64,000 nucleotides of DNA from Panagrolaimus kolymaensis (Eukaryota; Nematoda; Chromadorea; Rhabditida; Panagrolaimidae). Positions 47,825 to 59,400 of this stretch are shown here, one piece after another. Made by a program: the position numbers and the translations under genes. Position 1 is the stretch's first letter. The number at the start of each line of letters is the position of its first letter. The stretch spans positions 1,364,001 through 1,428,000 of the forward strand of contig JAJQJQ010000039.1 in assembly GCA_028622995.1 (NCBI GenBank), in the 5' to 3' direction. Under the pieces are notes generated by a model. The model worked only from the letters and a program-made list of their open reading frames with translations, did no database searches and had not been told where the DNA came from.

Positions 47825-47832
47825 ATCCATAT

Positions 47833-48215
47833 CTAAGAAATTTTATTTTGTAATACAAAACTTAAAGTTTGAATAGTTGCAAGCAAAATACTGATATGAA
47901 TTTAGGATTTACAAAAGTAAGAATAGCGCATACAAAGGTAAAATGCATTTAGGTCCAAAATTTAACACAAATTTTTTAACATAATTTCATATAAGAAAAA
48001 AGTTAAAACTTTCTTTATAAAACAAAAAGTTGATTAGAAGAAGAGCAACATGAACAACCAAAAATTTATTCTAGAAATCAGAAAATTAAAAGCTTTTTCA
48101 AATTATGATGGTCGAAATTAAAATTAAAAAAGGTGCAATTTTTAATTAGGAAAAATGATTCTATGAGAAAAAAACAAAAAGTTTCATTTTTTAGTTTGTC
48201 AAAAATTAAAACTAA
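47833..48215. other. Spacer before the cysteine-rich genes
   Basis: AT-rich DNA, nothing recognised. Confidence 0.5.
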
Positions 48216-48316
48216 TTTTGTAAAATCTTTCATTCTTGGAGTTTTTCGCTTTCGTTGATCGGTCATTGTTCGCTTGTAATTACTTGCTGGATTTTTTTCG
48301 TCGTCAAAAAAGAAAA
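48216..48316 (+). promoter_or_regulatory. Conserved 5' block of the cysteine-rich gene pair (copy 1)
   Basis: About 100 bp directly before the start codon is strongly similar to 50377-50479 before the paralogue: TTTTGTAAAATCTTTCATTC, then CTTTCGTTGATCGGTC, then TCGTCAAAAAAGAAAA and ATG. It is probably a shared core promoter and leader retained from the duplication. Confidence 0.6.
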
Positions 48317-49528
48317 ATGAAAGTCGTTGTCTCTTCATTGTTCGTCGTATTCGTTGCTCTTCTCATCGTTGTTATTCCATCTTCTGATGCAATTGATTGT
48401 ATGAAGGATTATGTGTGTATAAATAAAAACGGAGAAAGGGGAGATAACGGTAATCTTTTTTTTTAATTTTTTTTGTAACAAAATTATTTTTAGTTTTGCC
48501 ACAAATTATTGATTGTGGTGAATGTGCCGCTTGGGGCTGTTATTATGATAACATATTTTATTATGGATGGGGATGCAATGGCGATGATAACATTTGTAAA
48601 ATTGGAAATAATCAAAATGTACCTGAATATAATGATGGATTAAGTCTCTTTGTCTCTTGTAATAATGGTGATTCACTTTGCGCTATGCATTTATTTGACG
48701 AGGTTTGTTTTTACTTTGAAATATATTTATTCGATACTGATGTGGCCGGGTTTTAAAAAACTAGAGGGTTAACAATGTAATAAAATTCAAAAGTATATTA
48801 ACCTCACATAACTTCTCTTTTTGATGAAAATTAATTTTAGAAGATATCACAATTTAAAGAAAATTCTATTATTGAATTATCAGATTACAATTGTGATCCT
48901 CATCAAAACAGAAGCACAAATGGTGCTTTTATATGTGAGAAGCAAAATACATGTGAAACTAAATCTTATAAAGCAGGTAAATTCTCTATTTTATTATTTA
49001 GACTTTTTAAGTGTTTTAGATGATATGATTCCGGGTGGCATAGATTGTGATGAATGCGCTGGTTGGAGCTGTATTATCAACAATACGCTATATACGGGCT
49101 ATGGCTGCAAAGGTGATAATAACATCTGTAAAGTCGGAAACAACCAAAATGAATCAGAAAAATATGAAGACTCAAGTTGGTTTGTTACTTGTGACAACGT
49201 TGATAGATGCGCCTCTGGCAAATTATCAAAAGTTTGTTTTCACCCTTTTTTATGAATCATTGTTTTTTCTTTTTAGTTCATGATGAAAGAAAATGCAACT
49301 TTCTCAAAAGAAGCTTATAATCACGTTGGAGATTGCCACCCCTACGGTTTAAAATACGATCATGAAAGCACTTGTAAGCAACTTCCTAATAACAATCAAC
49401 TTCCTCATCCTGATCAACTCTCTGGTAAAATAACAACGACTAATCCCAACAAAAATGAAGCAAAAACTGGTGATCTTTTTACAATCGCTGCAATGGTTAT
49501 TCTTGGATGTGTTTTTACTGGCTTTTGA
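48317..49528 (+). CDS. Modular cysteine-rich secreted protein, copy 1 (two modules)
   Basis: Five exons (48317-48449, 48494-48702, 48841-48976, 49020-49231, 49277-49528) give 313 residues. A signal peptide (MKVVVSSLFVVFVALLIVV) leads to two copies of a module of about 65 residues: C-x2-C-A-x-W-x-C, then a Y-x-G-x-G-C-x-G-D-x-N-I-C core, NNQN, and (V)-(S/T)-C-(N/D)...C. Each is followed by a shorter exon with C-D-x-H and further cysteines. The C-terminus is a hydrophobic tail (GDLFTIAAMVILGCVFTGF) after a hydrophilic stretch, as in GPI-anchor signals. I do not recognise the family. Each module is one exon, starting after phase 1 and ending in phase 0, which suits exon duplication. A surface-anchored adhesion or defence role is only a guess. 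Confidence 0.85.
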
Positions 49529-50376
49529 ATGAATGCTTTTGAAAGACTTCATTTTTATTGTACTTGTAATAATAATAAATAAACTCTAATTTATTCTATA
49601 ATCTTTTAAAATATTTTCATGAATTATAATTTATAATAACTACAATACCAGAAAATAGTGAAAACCATAACAACTAAATATGCCGTTTCATCATTATCAA
49701 AAATACATAAATAGTTCAAAAAAGTATTAGTCTGGATATTGTAAAGAATGGCATTCATGTGCCCCGCATTAGGCCAGATTAATAACAATTCAAAACTTAT
49801 ACATAACCATCTTCTGTAGCCACCCTTCTGGATTCTCCAACACCATAAAAATGTCGCTGTCTCCAGTTTTTCCACACACTTTTACCACCCTCACAATTCT
49901 CCAACCATCCCGAGCATTTATGCTTCTCCTTTGTCTATTGTGTATCTCATGTGCAAAGACCAATAAATGTAATCCCACTTATTTCTCAAAACAGAGCTAA
50001 CTTGTTTATTGTAAAATAACAAATAAGGTACCAAAGTTCCTTAGTTGGAAAATTCTCTGTTTATAGCTTTTCAATAATGCTTTACATACAATTAATAAAC
50101 AATTAATAAGAAAAAATGGTCTTAATCTGCAACAGGGAGAAGATTCTTTTGATTATATTTTTGAAATCTCGAAAAAGCGGTTACAACAGATTTATCTTAG
50201 GGCATAAAAATACAACAAAATAATGTGCAAAAGTAATATAAAAGCAGGGTTATCAGAAAAAATTTAAAAAAATTCTTGAAGTGAAACCAAAAAATTCCCA
50301 GCAAAGTATGCAAATTTTATAAAAATGAAACAAAGAGCGGAAAATTTAGCCTTCGTTTTTGCTATAAAAAGAAATC
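49529..50376. other. Spacer between the cysteine-rich paralogues
   Basis: AT-rich DNA with the AATAAA of copy 1 near 49575. A TATAAAAAG motif for copy 2 lies at 50363-50371. No gene is supported. Confidence 0.5.
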
Positions 50377-50479
50377 ATTTTGTAAAATCTTTCATTCATT
50401 GCATTTTTTTCTTTCGTTGATCGGTCGTTGTTCGCTTGTTCTTGCTTGCTTGAATTTTTGTCGTCGTCAAAAAAGAAAA
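50377..50479 (+). promoter_or_regulatory. Conserved 5' block of the cysteine-rich gene pair (copy 2)
   Basis: Paralogous to 48216-48316. TATAAAAAG at 50363-50371 lies just upstream. Confidence 0.6.
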
Positions 50480-52388
50480 ATGAAAGTCGTTGTCTCTTCA
50501 TTGGTCGTCGTATTCGCTGCTCTTCTCATCGCTCTTGTTTCATCTACTGATGCTGAAAAAGTTAAATGTGAGAGACTTGATGGGTGTAAAACACAGAGTG
50601 ATGATACATCAAGTAAACTTTTTTTACTTTTTATTCTAATTTTAAAAACAACTTTTAGGTGTCTCATTTGAAGTTGATTGTGATGAATGTGCTGGTTGGG
50701 GCTGTTATTATAATAACATTTTTTATTATGGAGCTGGGTGCAACGGTGATGATAACATTTGTAAAATTGGAAACAACCAAAATGTATCTGGATATGATGA
50801 TAAAATAAGCTTCTTTGTTTCTTGTAATGCACGATCCCAATGTGCTGCTACTGAAGTTATTAAGGTTAGTTTTCATTTTGAAATAGTGTTACTTTGCCAT
50901 CCTTTGTTTGTAATGCATAATACCCACTTAGGAAAGCATAATAAAAAATGAAAAGGCAAAAGGATTGAAGTTCAATTCTGCTTTCAAAAATGCAAAGTTT
51001 GGGATAGAATGTGATTGAAAATTTACTATTATAATTCGACTTCTTAAAAGACTCAACAACCATACTTTGTTGCTAAAAAGCTTTCTGATTTACTATCTTA
51101 AATTCTTCGAAAAAGCTTTTAAAGTTGGGTAAAATAGTCGCGATTTGGTCTCTGACGATTGGTTTCTTACTTGATATTGTATCGTTCAGTATCTCTTCTC
51201 CTTCCTTTTCCTTTGTTACCATAACTTTTAAACTAGTTTAAAACTAAGAAATGTATAGTTGATTCCTCTTTATTTTACTCTTTATTAACAAGAGCAAAAA
51301 TATATATTGGAAATGAAGAAGTACATAACCTTTTTTCTTTATTAACCTTATTTTTTAGAAAAAAAAAGATCGAGATCCTAAACAAGTTCCTAAATTATCT
51401 GAAGGTCATTGTGATCCAACCCATTCCAGAATCGAAAATGGTCCTTTGATGTGTGCTAAGCAAAATACATGTGAAAGAAAATCTCTTCAAGCTGGTATAT
51501 CTTTTTATTTTGTTGACTTTTTTTACAAAACATTTTTAGGTATTTTGTCTGTCGTTCATTGTGAAAAATGTGCTGGTTGGAGCTGTATTCTCAACAATAC
51601 ATTGTATACGGGCTATGGCTGTAAAGGTGATAACAACGTTTGTAAATTCGAGAACAACCAAAATGTATCAGAACAATTCGAAGACTATCAAACTGATGTT
51701 GGAAATCTTGACCAAAGTTGGTTTGTTTCCTGTAATAACTCGAACAAATGCGCCTCTGACAAATTAGCAAAAGTTTGTTTTTTTAATTCATCTTTTTTAA
51801 TTGCATATTTTTGTTTTTAGTTCATGATCAAAGAAAAAGGAACTTTCTCAAAAGAGGCTTACAATCATTCTGGTGACTGCAATATCAAAGCCCTTCGATG
51901 TGCAAAGGCAAACAACTGTCGAACAAAGAAGGGTGTATTTGGCGGTTAGTTATTTTTTATATTATCCTTTACTCATTAGTTTCATATTTTAGGTGAATTA
52001 TCGCATGTCGAATGTAATGAATGTGCTGCATGGTCATGTGTCATAGGTGGAGTCGCTTACACAGGTCTTGGATGCAAAGGTGATCCAAACATATGTCAAA
52101 ATGAAAACAATCAAAATGGAACTGTATACCACTACAAAACGAACTATTTTGTAGCTTGCAATGAGCACATGTGTGCCTTTCCAACAATTTTAGACGTTAG
52201 TTTATTTTCTTTCAAACTCTTTACTTTTTCTAACTTATATTGTTTTTTAGTTGGTTCTACGAGAAGGACGAGAAAATCCCTGGTTTGCTGACATCGAATG
52301 TGATCCAAACATGGCTGCAACAAAGAATGGTATCTTCACATGTCTTGCGCTCTTCACTCTTATTTGGTTCATTTTTCTTGGTGTTTAA
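50480..52388 (+). CDS. Modular cysteine-rich secreted protein, copy 2 (three modules)
   Basis: Seven exons (50480-50612, 50659-50864, 51359-51494, 51540-51772, 51821-51944, 51993-52195, 52251-52388) give 390 residues. The signal peptide (MKVVVSSLVVVFAALLIAL) is almost identical to copy 1. Three modules have the same pattern (CDECAGWGC, CEKCAGWSC and CNECAAWSC starts; GCNGDDNIC, GCKGDNNVC and GCKGDPNIC cores; NNQN in each). Spacer exons are 136, 124 and 138 bp. The C-terminus is hydrophobic (GIFTCLALFTLIWFIFLGV), consistent with a GPI signal or membrane anchor. It has one module-plus-spacer pair more than copy 1, as expected from an exon-pair duplication. Several N-x-S/T sites suggest glycosylation. 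Family not recognised. Confidence 0.85.
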
Positions 52389-52579
52389 TTATATAATAAT
52401 ATGTGTTTAATAATAATATTTGTTTTTAATTTATTTTCTTTTTAATAATAATAATAAAGACTAATTTTCAATTCATTTGTGTCTTACTTCTTCTTTAGTA
52501 TCAAGAAAGTTTTATAACATTTTCATGGAGCAATTAGTTTGAAATTATTCCTTTATGAAATACGATTGAAAAACATTTT

Positions 52580-52846
52580 GTGTTTATAACTAAAAAACGA
52601 CCTTGTGGTGGAAATATGATTTCGAATGCAGCAGCAGGTTTTCGACTTGGTATGGCAGCATCTTTGGAACATAGCATGTGGATTTATCACCATGATTTTC
52701 GAATTGATGATGATTGGTTATTGTATGAAACAAAATCCAGCGCTGCTGCAGAAAGAGCATTTATTCATGGGAAAATATGGACCCGCGATGGAAGAAATGG
52801 AGGGACAACGATGAAGCTCTTCGTTGTCAGATTCCGATGCACATAA
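52580..52846 (+). pseudogene. Fragment of an acyl-CoA thioesterase (ACOT8-like C-terminus)
   Basis: The reading GMAASLEHSMWIYHHDFR then DDDWLLYETKSSAAAERAF and HGKIWTRDGR matches the C-terminal hot-dog domain of peroxisomal acyl-CoA thioesterases (SLDHSMWFH, FRADxWLLYE, S...GRG, GRLWRxDG). After the DGR the normal end (roughly LVVSxxQEGxxR) is missing and the frame runs into unrelated residues and a stop. No upstream domain exon is present. It is therefore a truncated, decayed copy. Confidence 0.65.
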
Positions 52847-53053
52847 TTAAATATGCATGATTATTACGATTTTGAGAAAGCATTCTTATGAGATGTGGTT
52901 AAAAAAATGCTTCAATGCTGATTACTCGCAAAAGTCTAATACATTAATCAAACTGAAGCTATTTTAGTCAAAAGAGAAGCTACAGTGTACATAAATAATA
53001 AATACAAAATAAACAATCACACAAAATACAATTCAAAGACAATTAAACGTTTA

Positions 53054-53940
53054 TTAGTATATTTCTTCATAAGGTCGATATTCAACTAACAAAACAGTTT
53101 TTGCATTAGTTTCTTCCTTTTGTTTAGGAGTTTCATTTCCCCAGTATATGAAAAATTGAGCAAAAATAATTCCATTAAAAGTTGATGCAGCAATATAAAC
53201 GAATAGAGTGAGAAGATCATCAGTTTCAGTTAAAGATGTGAAGATTCTTGCCAAACAGCCACCCAATTGAAGACAAACGGTAAGGAATGCAAGTTGACCA
53301 GTTGAATGATTGCGCAAATTTTCAAGAATTTGAGCTCCCTAAAAACAGCATATAAATAAAATGTTACAATAAAGAAATGAAAAAACCTTTGATGCGATAA
53401 TAATTGGAATTCCAGCAGCTTGAAATACATACAAAACATTCAAAGGGACATAATAGCACAAACAAGAGCAGAAAGGGTAGCCAAGAAACTCAAAGCATCA
53501 GCGGAATAATCAGAAAAGTGCAGGATTTGTATGATGATGATCGTTGTTTGAATTGCAACAAATATTGATTCACCATATTGACTTACAACAAATTGTTTTT
53601 CATAGCTATAAGCACATGTTCCTAAAGCAGCCATAAATCCAAGAATCATAGAAATAAGTGAAACACCTTCAGCAGATTTAGCACGATGAATTTTGATAAT
53701 TTGTGGAACAAATAAAAACATTGCACCAGCAGTAATTGCAAGACCAATGATACGAGAAGCAACGAGAGGTACACATTCTTCTAAAAAAAAATAAATCAAA
53801 CGTTTAGAATCAAACAATAAAGAAAGAAAGAAAAACTTACGATGAAAAATGTTTAGGTTAAGAACCAACTCTTCAAAGCAATTATTAGGATAGACGAATT
53901 GAACCAGTTCAAAAAATTTAAATTTGATTGTGTCAACCAT
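53054..53940 (-). CDS. MPDU1 homologue (mannose-P-dolichol utilisation), with a 1-bp frameshift
   Basis: Exons 53841-53940, 53387-53780 and 53054-53338 are recognisably MPDU1: ECVPLVASRIIGLAITAGA, VPQIIKIHRAKSAEGVSL (PQ-loop), IQTTIIIIQILHFSDYS, then FQAAGIPIIIASK, HSTGQLAFLTVCLQLGG, LARIFTSLTETDD and FNGIIFAQFFIYWG. In the ER membrane MPDU1 is required for use of dolichol-phosphate mannose and glucose in N-glycan and GPI synthesis. Exon 2 changes frame at a GGG run (53445-53447; CCC in the gene's sense). The homology continues on both sides, so one base is missing. Either a homopolymer sequencing error or a true lesion; the rest of the gene looks intact. Confidence 0.85.
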
Positions 53941-55091
53941 TTTTCTTTTTTCAGTTTACATAAATTTGAAATCAAAATGAAAGCAACAACGATGAAAGAA
54001 TGAATTGTTTTTTGATTGAATGATTCAGAAACACCGCGTTTTTTAGGATGGTTAAAAAAATTTCAAAAAAGAAAAAGAATGAAGGAGTAAGCTGACGCGA
54101 AGAATACAACGAAAGAAGTAACACTTTTTTTCCATTCTTTTTTTTTACTGAAAAATCGAATTTTTTTTAGATATAAAAATAGCTAATTTCTGAATTGTTA
54201 TTGCTTATCATTGACTTTATTGTATGTATAAAATCATAATAAATAAACGTTAATTCCTATTCGTGAAGACACGTTCGAAACTATGTATGGTCATTTACTT
54301 TCAAAAGAAAAAATGGAGCAAAGAAAATGAATTTGATGGAGATGTTTCAAAGCATCAACCTGCAGCCATATTTTAAAAGGTCGATTTCTTTTTCGAGAAA
54401 ACAAAATCAATATGTGATGATCCAATATTTGATGTAAAATTAAACGAAATTTTTGCTTTTGCTACGCAATTATCCGGCAAAAATTTATGGTATAAGTAAA
54501 AACTAAATACTGTATCGTAGAAAAGTTTGATGGAAGCACTTAGGCATATAAGAAAAGTCTTGTTTGTTAATAGCTTTTATATTAAAAAAGAAAACATTTA
54601 CCAACTTTATCTTCTGAATCAGGCTTGTTATCATTCATTTTTTGGCAAGACAAAGCCTTCTGCAGGAAAATTAATTAGAAAAATAAAAATTCCTAATTTT
54701 TAAACTCAAATTTACGCCAAAAAATTTTTTCAATTTTAAAGCGTTATGATTTATACATAAAACACAATTAAACTGGTTGGAAATGCTCAAACTTTTGTGA
54801 AAAATAAGAAAATCGAAAAAAATTAGTTTTTATTTATTAATTTTGAAACCCTTTTGAAGTAAATATGTAATTCAATTCCTTCGAATCAATTGAGAATTGG
54901 AATGGAATTTCGTGAACACTACTGCATGGATGGTATTTGTTTCCGATTTTGCCAACTTTTTAAAAATGTCATGCAGATTTGCATATCCAATTGTTTAAAT
55001 TCATTTATCACCTTCACCAAATTTCTTTTCATGCATAATTTCTTTCTCATCGACGGTTGGAATTAACATCAAAAAGTTGATTGAAAGAAAA
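53941..55091. other. Divergent spacer
   Basis: AT-rich region between the MPDU1 homologue (-) and the YENM gene (+). No gene seen. Confidence 0.5.
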
Positions 55092-55932
55092 ATGGGTAAG
55101 TTTTTTCAATCTCTTTTTAGCCTTTTAATAATTTTATTTTTTAGGTAAAAAACCTGCTGGATTATGGGAAAAGCTTTTTGGTAAAAAAGAATCAAAAGAA
55201 AAAGAATTAAATCCACCAAGTCTGAAACAAACTCAACAAACTCAAGCAGATGATGATCCAAACAATCTTTATGAAAATATGGACATTTCTCCGCCGCCAT
55301 CATCTCGTTCAATAGCACCTGTAAAACAACAACAACAACGTTCACCATCAAAACAACCTAAAAAAGCTACTGTAGAAAAAGTATTAAAGCCGTGAGTTTC
55401 TTTTATTTTAAAGAATTCCAAGAAAGCAAATCTTTCAAGAAATGAAATTTAATGAAATAAATCAACATCTAATTGAACAACTATATTTTAGGGCTGATCC
55501 AGATAATCTTTATGAAAATATGGATGTTGCATTAGCACCACCAAAGCCAGGTGCTAATCGATTATCAATTCCACCTGGAAAACAGTTACAACATTCATCA
55601 CGAAAAGCAAAAAAATGTGGTAAATCGTAAGTTTTTTTTTGGGAATCGATTTAACAAAGTGGCATTGTAAGACAATTTGATTGTTGGTCGTTGTCGCGTT
55701 TCGGCTGCTTTAACCGCTAGCTATTATTGATTAACCTGTTTTATTACAATATCTCTCTTCTGAATATCACGTTTTCATTGTTTAACTTGTTTCTGGATAT
55801 TTTACTTTATTAATCAAATGCTTTTTTAGGCCTCAAAATAATCCAGTACGGCCTGTTCCTGCTCATTCTCCAGCATTACATCATCGATCTCCAAATCATA
55901 AACCTACGACACCAAAGAAAAAATCATATTGA
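55092..55932 (+). CDS. Small basic protein with two NLYENMD motifs, possible myristoylated adaptor
   Basis: Four exons (55092-55095, 55145-55391, 55492-55626, 55830-55932) give 162 residues. The first exon is only ATG plus G, so the protein begins MGKKPAGLWEKLFGKK: an N-terminal Gly with following Lys residues, as in N-myristoylated membrane-associated proteins. Two copies of DPNNLYENMD / DPDNLYENMD occur, one ending exon-2 sequence and one opening exon 3. Each has Y-E-N, the pYxN consensus for Grb2-type SH2 domains. The rest is disordered, Pro/Ser/Lys-rich, ending TTPKKKSY. No known family is recognised. The neighbour, lin-18/RYK, is a receptor kinase homologue, but a functional link is unproven. 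Confidence 0.7.
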
Positions 55933-56405
55933 TCATCACTTCTTGAATGAATAAAAGCTTATGAGAAGAATTTCATTTTATTGCTCCTTTATTATGTATT
56001 TTTCTTTCTTCTGTCTTTTTAGTATAAAACATTACGATTTGATCAATTAATTCTCTTCGGTTCTATGGAAAAGTGAAAGAAACAATAATTTTTGATTCGG
56101 TGGCTTTTGTTTACTGATTTGCGCATTTGGATCATGTGAATACGTACATACTCATATTTATTATATTAAAAATTTATTGCTATTTTACATATACAAAAAT
56201 TATCAACGGTTTCAACAAAACAAATGCACTCTTTTTTAAGTAAATTTTAAGAAAGAAAAAAATACAACTGTACAAAAGCTCTTTAAAAAATTGAGATCGA
56301 TGAAAGTTATTATTTAGTTAGTCAACATGATTTTTTTTGGCAACAATCAAACCCCAAAAAACCTTTTCTATTTTTTCTAAAAAACCTAAGTTTTATAAAA
56401 TCTGT
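55933..56405. other. Convergent 3' spacer
   Basis: 3' flanks of the YENM gene and of lin-18. No gene seen. Confidence 0.5.
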
Positions 56406-59400
56406 TTAAATATATTTTCTTAATTGAATATTAAATTCATCTAAAACTTTTAAAAGTTGTCCAGTTGTAGGACGTTGTAAAGCTTCACGCTGCCAACAAC
56501 AATACATGGCACCATAAAGTTCATCAGGGCAATTATAAGGTTGGCCCAATCGGCAACCTTGTTCCAATTCAGATAGGATTTCTTCTGGTTCAATTTCAGA
56601 GAATGGTTGTTGAGCACAAGTAAAAAGTTCCCACATTGCAACACCAAATTGCCACTGAAAATAATAGAAGAAAATTATTTGGTAAAACTTTAGATGGGTT
56701 TTCTGGAAAATTTGAAACTTTCTTTTACTTCGAAATTTAGAAATTTAAGTGCTTTAAAAACGGAGAAAATATTTAATAAAAGTTATAGTTTCTAACAACC
56801 TATTTTGTAACTCTTAAGAAAAATTCTTACCACATCTGAAGCTGAATTATGAACTTTGCTTTTAAATGTTTCTGGTGCCATCCATTTTAATGGTCGATTT
56901 TCATTATCTCCCAAACAATGATAATCATTTGGAAATAAATCTTTTGATAATGAATTATCACAAAGCTGAATATACATTCGATCATTAGAAATTTTAGCTG
57001 GAATTTCTGATACTAAACAATTCCTAGTTGCAATATCTTTATGAATAATTCCATATTTGTGCAAATGTTGTACAGCTTTTAACATTTGAATTGCCATAGA
57101 TAAAAGTTCATGGGTTCGTAAAGTTGTGGATGGACCCAAACTAGCTCGACTACTTGCTGTTCCACCAATGCTTTCAGAATTTGTTGAAGAACTTCGACAT
57201 TGAATAAGGAATTTTTTAAGATTTCCAAAACCTTGATGCCGATAACAAATGAGTGGGAAATCGGTGATGCTATCAGGATTAGCAAAATTTCCATATGTTG
57301 CAGCTGCAACTACTTGTGCAAGATTCGAATGAGGTGGAACGTTATGGAAAGATAAAGCTTCTTGAAGGAATTTTTGGAAATGTGTTTTATCTGCAGATTT
57401 TTTGAGAGTTTTACATACAACTCCAATGTCTTCAGAAATTCCATCCTCTTCATCATCGATATCACCGGAAGCACCAAAAGGTGTTTGACGCCATATTGCC
57501 CATTTAACTTCACCAAAAGTTCCTAAAAAGTCAAAATGTAAACCATTTTGATAAGATTTTCATGATTGATGTTTAGATGCTTACCTTCAAGTTCACAACC
57601 TGGCATAACATGAAATAAATTTCTATCAGCAGTTAATTCAACTAAAGCATTTTTAACATCAAGATGATTTTGAGCTCGTTGAAAAATAATTTGTGGAGCT
57701 TTGGACGGAGCTGCTGCAGTAAAAATTGGAAGTGATGCGGGTGTTGTTTTGCATGATTTTGGTGTTGAAGTTAATGGTTGAGTAATAAATGGTTGAGCAC
57801 TAGGTGAATCAAATAAAGTTATCTCCTTAGTTAATCTGAAACTCATTCTCATAAAATTTAGTAAAATCTTCAACCAAAACTTACGGTGTGGATCTTCGAT
57901 TACTACCAGTTTCTTCAATAAATGCATCCGAACTTGTTGATTTTCGATTCTTTCTTTTCTTTGTTTTTAAATAAACACATAAAATCAAAACAAAAATTAA
58001 TAATATTCCAATAATAGTTCCAATAGCAAAATAAATAACTTGATCATTTGAAAGTAACGCAAACGTGGTTTCAGTTAAAGATGATGACGAATCCGAATAA
58101 TCTTGATCGCCTATAAAATGATAATAAGCTTTTGGACGACGAACATGTCGAATCACAGTTAAATCAACCACTGATGCCATATTTTAAATTGAGTGGAGAT
58201 TTTTAAGGTTTGAGAAAAGGTCAAAGAAAGAATTTAAAATGGAACTTCTTTTTTTTTACAAACAACTTCCTCTTTCTTGTTGAGTGCCCAAATACGTTTT
58301 TTAATAAGAAAGAAGCCTTCTTTAAAAAAAGGATTGAATGAAATCAAGGAAGTAAAATAAGTCACAACACAATTTTTTTTAAATTTTGAAGGTAGTAATT
58401 TTAATTCTATGGCTACCTTTTTTATTCCAACACAAAGCCTTACAAACGCAAGAGAATAAAAAATAAGTATATACATGGCCTGGCCGGCCATCGCTTTTTT
58501 AGCGACAAGTTGTTTATTAAAAATTGAAGGTTTATGTTTTATTTAAAACCCAAAATTCAAAAAAGATTTTTGGTAATTGAGAAAAAAGTTATGTATGTGG
58601 GTTTAGAAGCTTGCACCAGTCTGCTATTTTTGCAGCATTGTTTGAAAGTGCATTGAAAAAGTCAAACGAAAAAAGCGCAGAAAAGCGTGAAATAATTTGT
58701 TTTTGGAAAAAAATAACAACATTTGCAAGTTTTTTAGAGGGAGAGTAGCAAGTGGCACATTTTCATAAAAGTTAATAAACTTTGCAATAACAAAAAAAGT
58801 TTTTTGAGATTTTTGTATAAATAGTATTCCAAAGGTTTGGGGATTTAAGGAAGACTCACCTTTAACAATCATCATTCTTCCATCTCTTGATGCACAAATC
58901 TTTTCTTGCTTCAAAGTAAAAATAGTGGGTTCATTTTCTGATGGCCATGAAATATTAAAAAACAATGTAACAAAAAATTGTCCTGATCGACTTCCAGCGC
59001 ATCGATATTCCACGGCAAAAGCTAAATTTACACATCTTTAAAAAATGTCTATTAAAAATGTGTTAAAATTACTTTCAGTTTTAGTTGGAACTGTTCCTTC
59101 CATGGGTAAATGAATGAGTGGAAGAACATCAAAGGTTTCAGCTACAGCTCGAATTTGATAGTTAATTGGTTTTTGTGAATCTTTAGAATTCCATGAAAAA
59201 ATTATATGTGAAATATTTGTTCCAACTCGATATGGAAATTTTGTTGAATATGCATTGACTATTCCATCTTCAACATAATTCATTTCTGCTAACACTCCTG
59301 AAAATGGGAAATGTGAGGATCTCCAAATTATAGTCGAGACGCATTTTTTATGTCGTAGCTTTTTACAAAAGTTGTTTGCATAATTTCCATTTTTTGCCAT

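Noticed and set aside
59298..59400. ATG-initiated N-terminus of lin-18 at 59400
   Set aside because: A good acceptor sits at 59298, and the exon at 59795-59921 supplies a signal peptide and the missing first WIF strand in matching phase.
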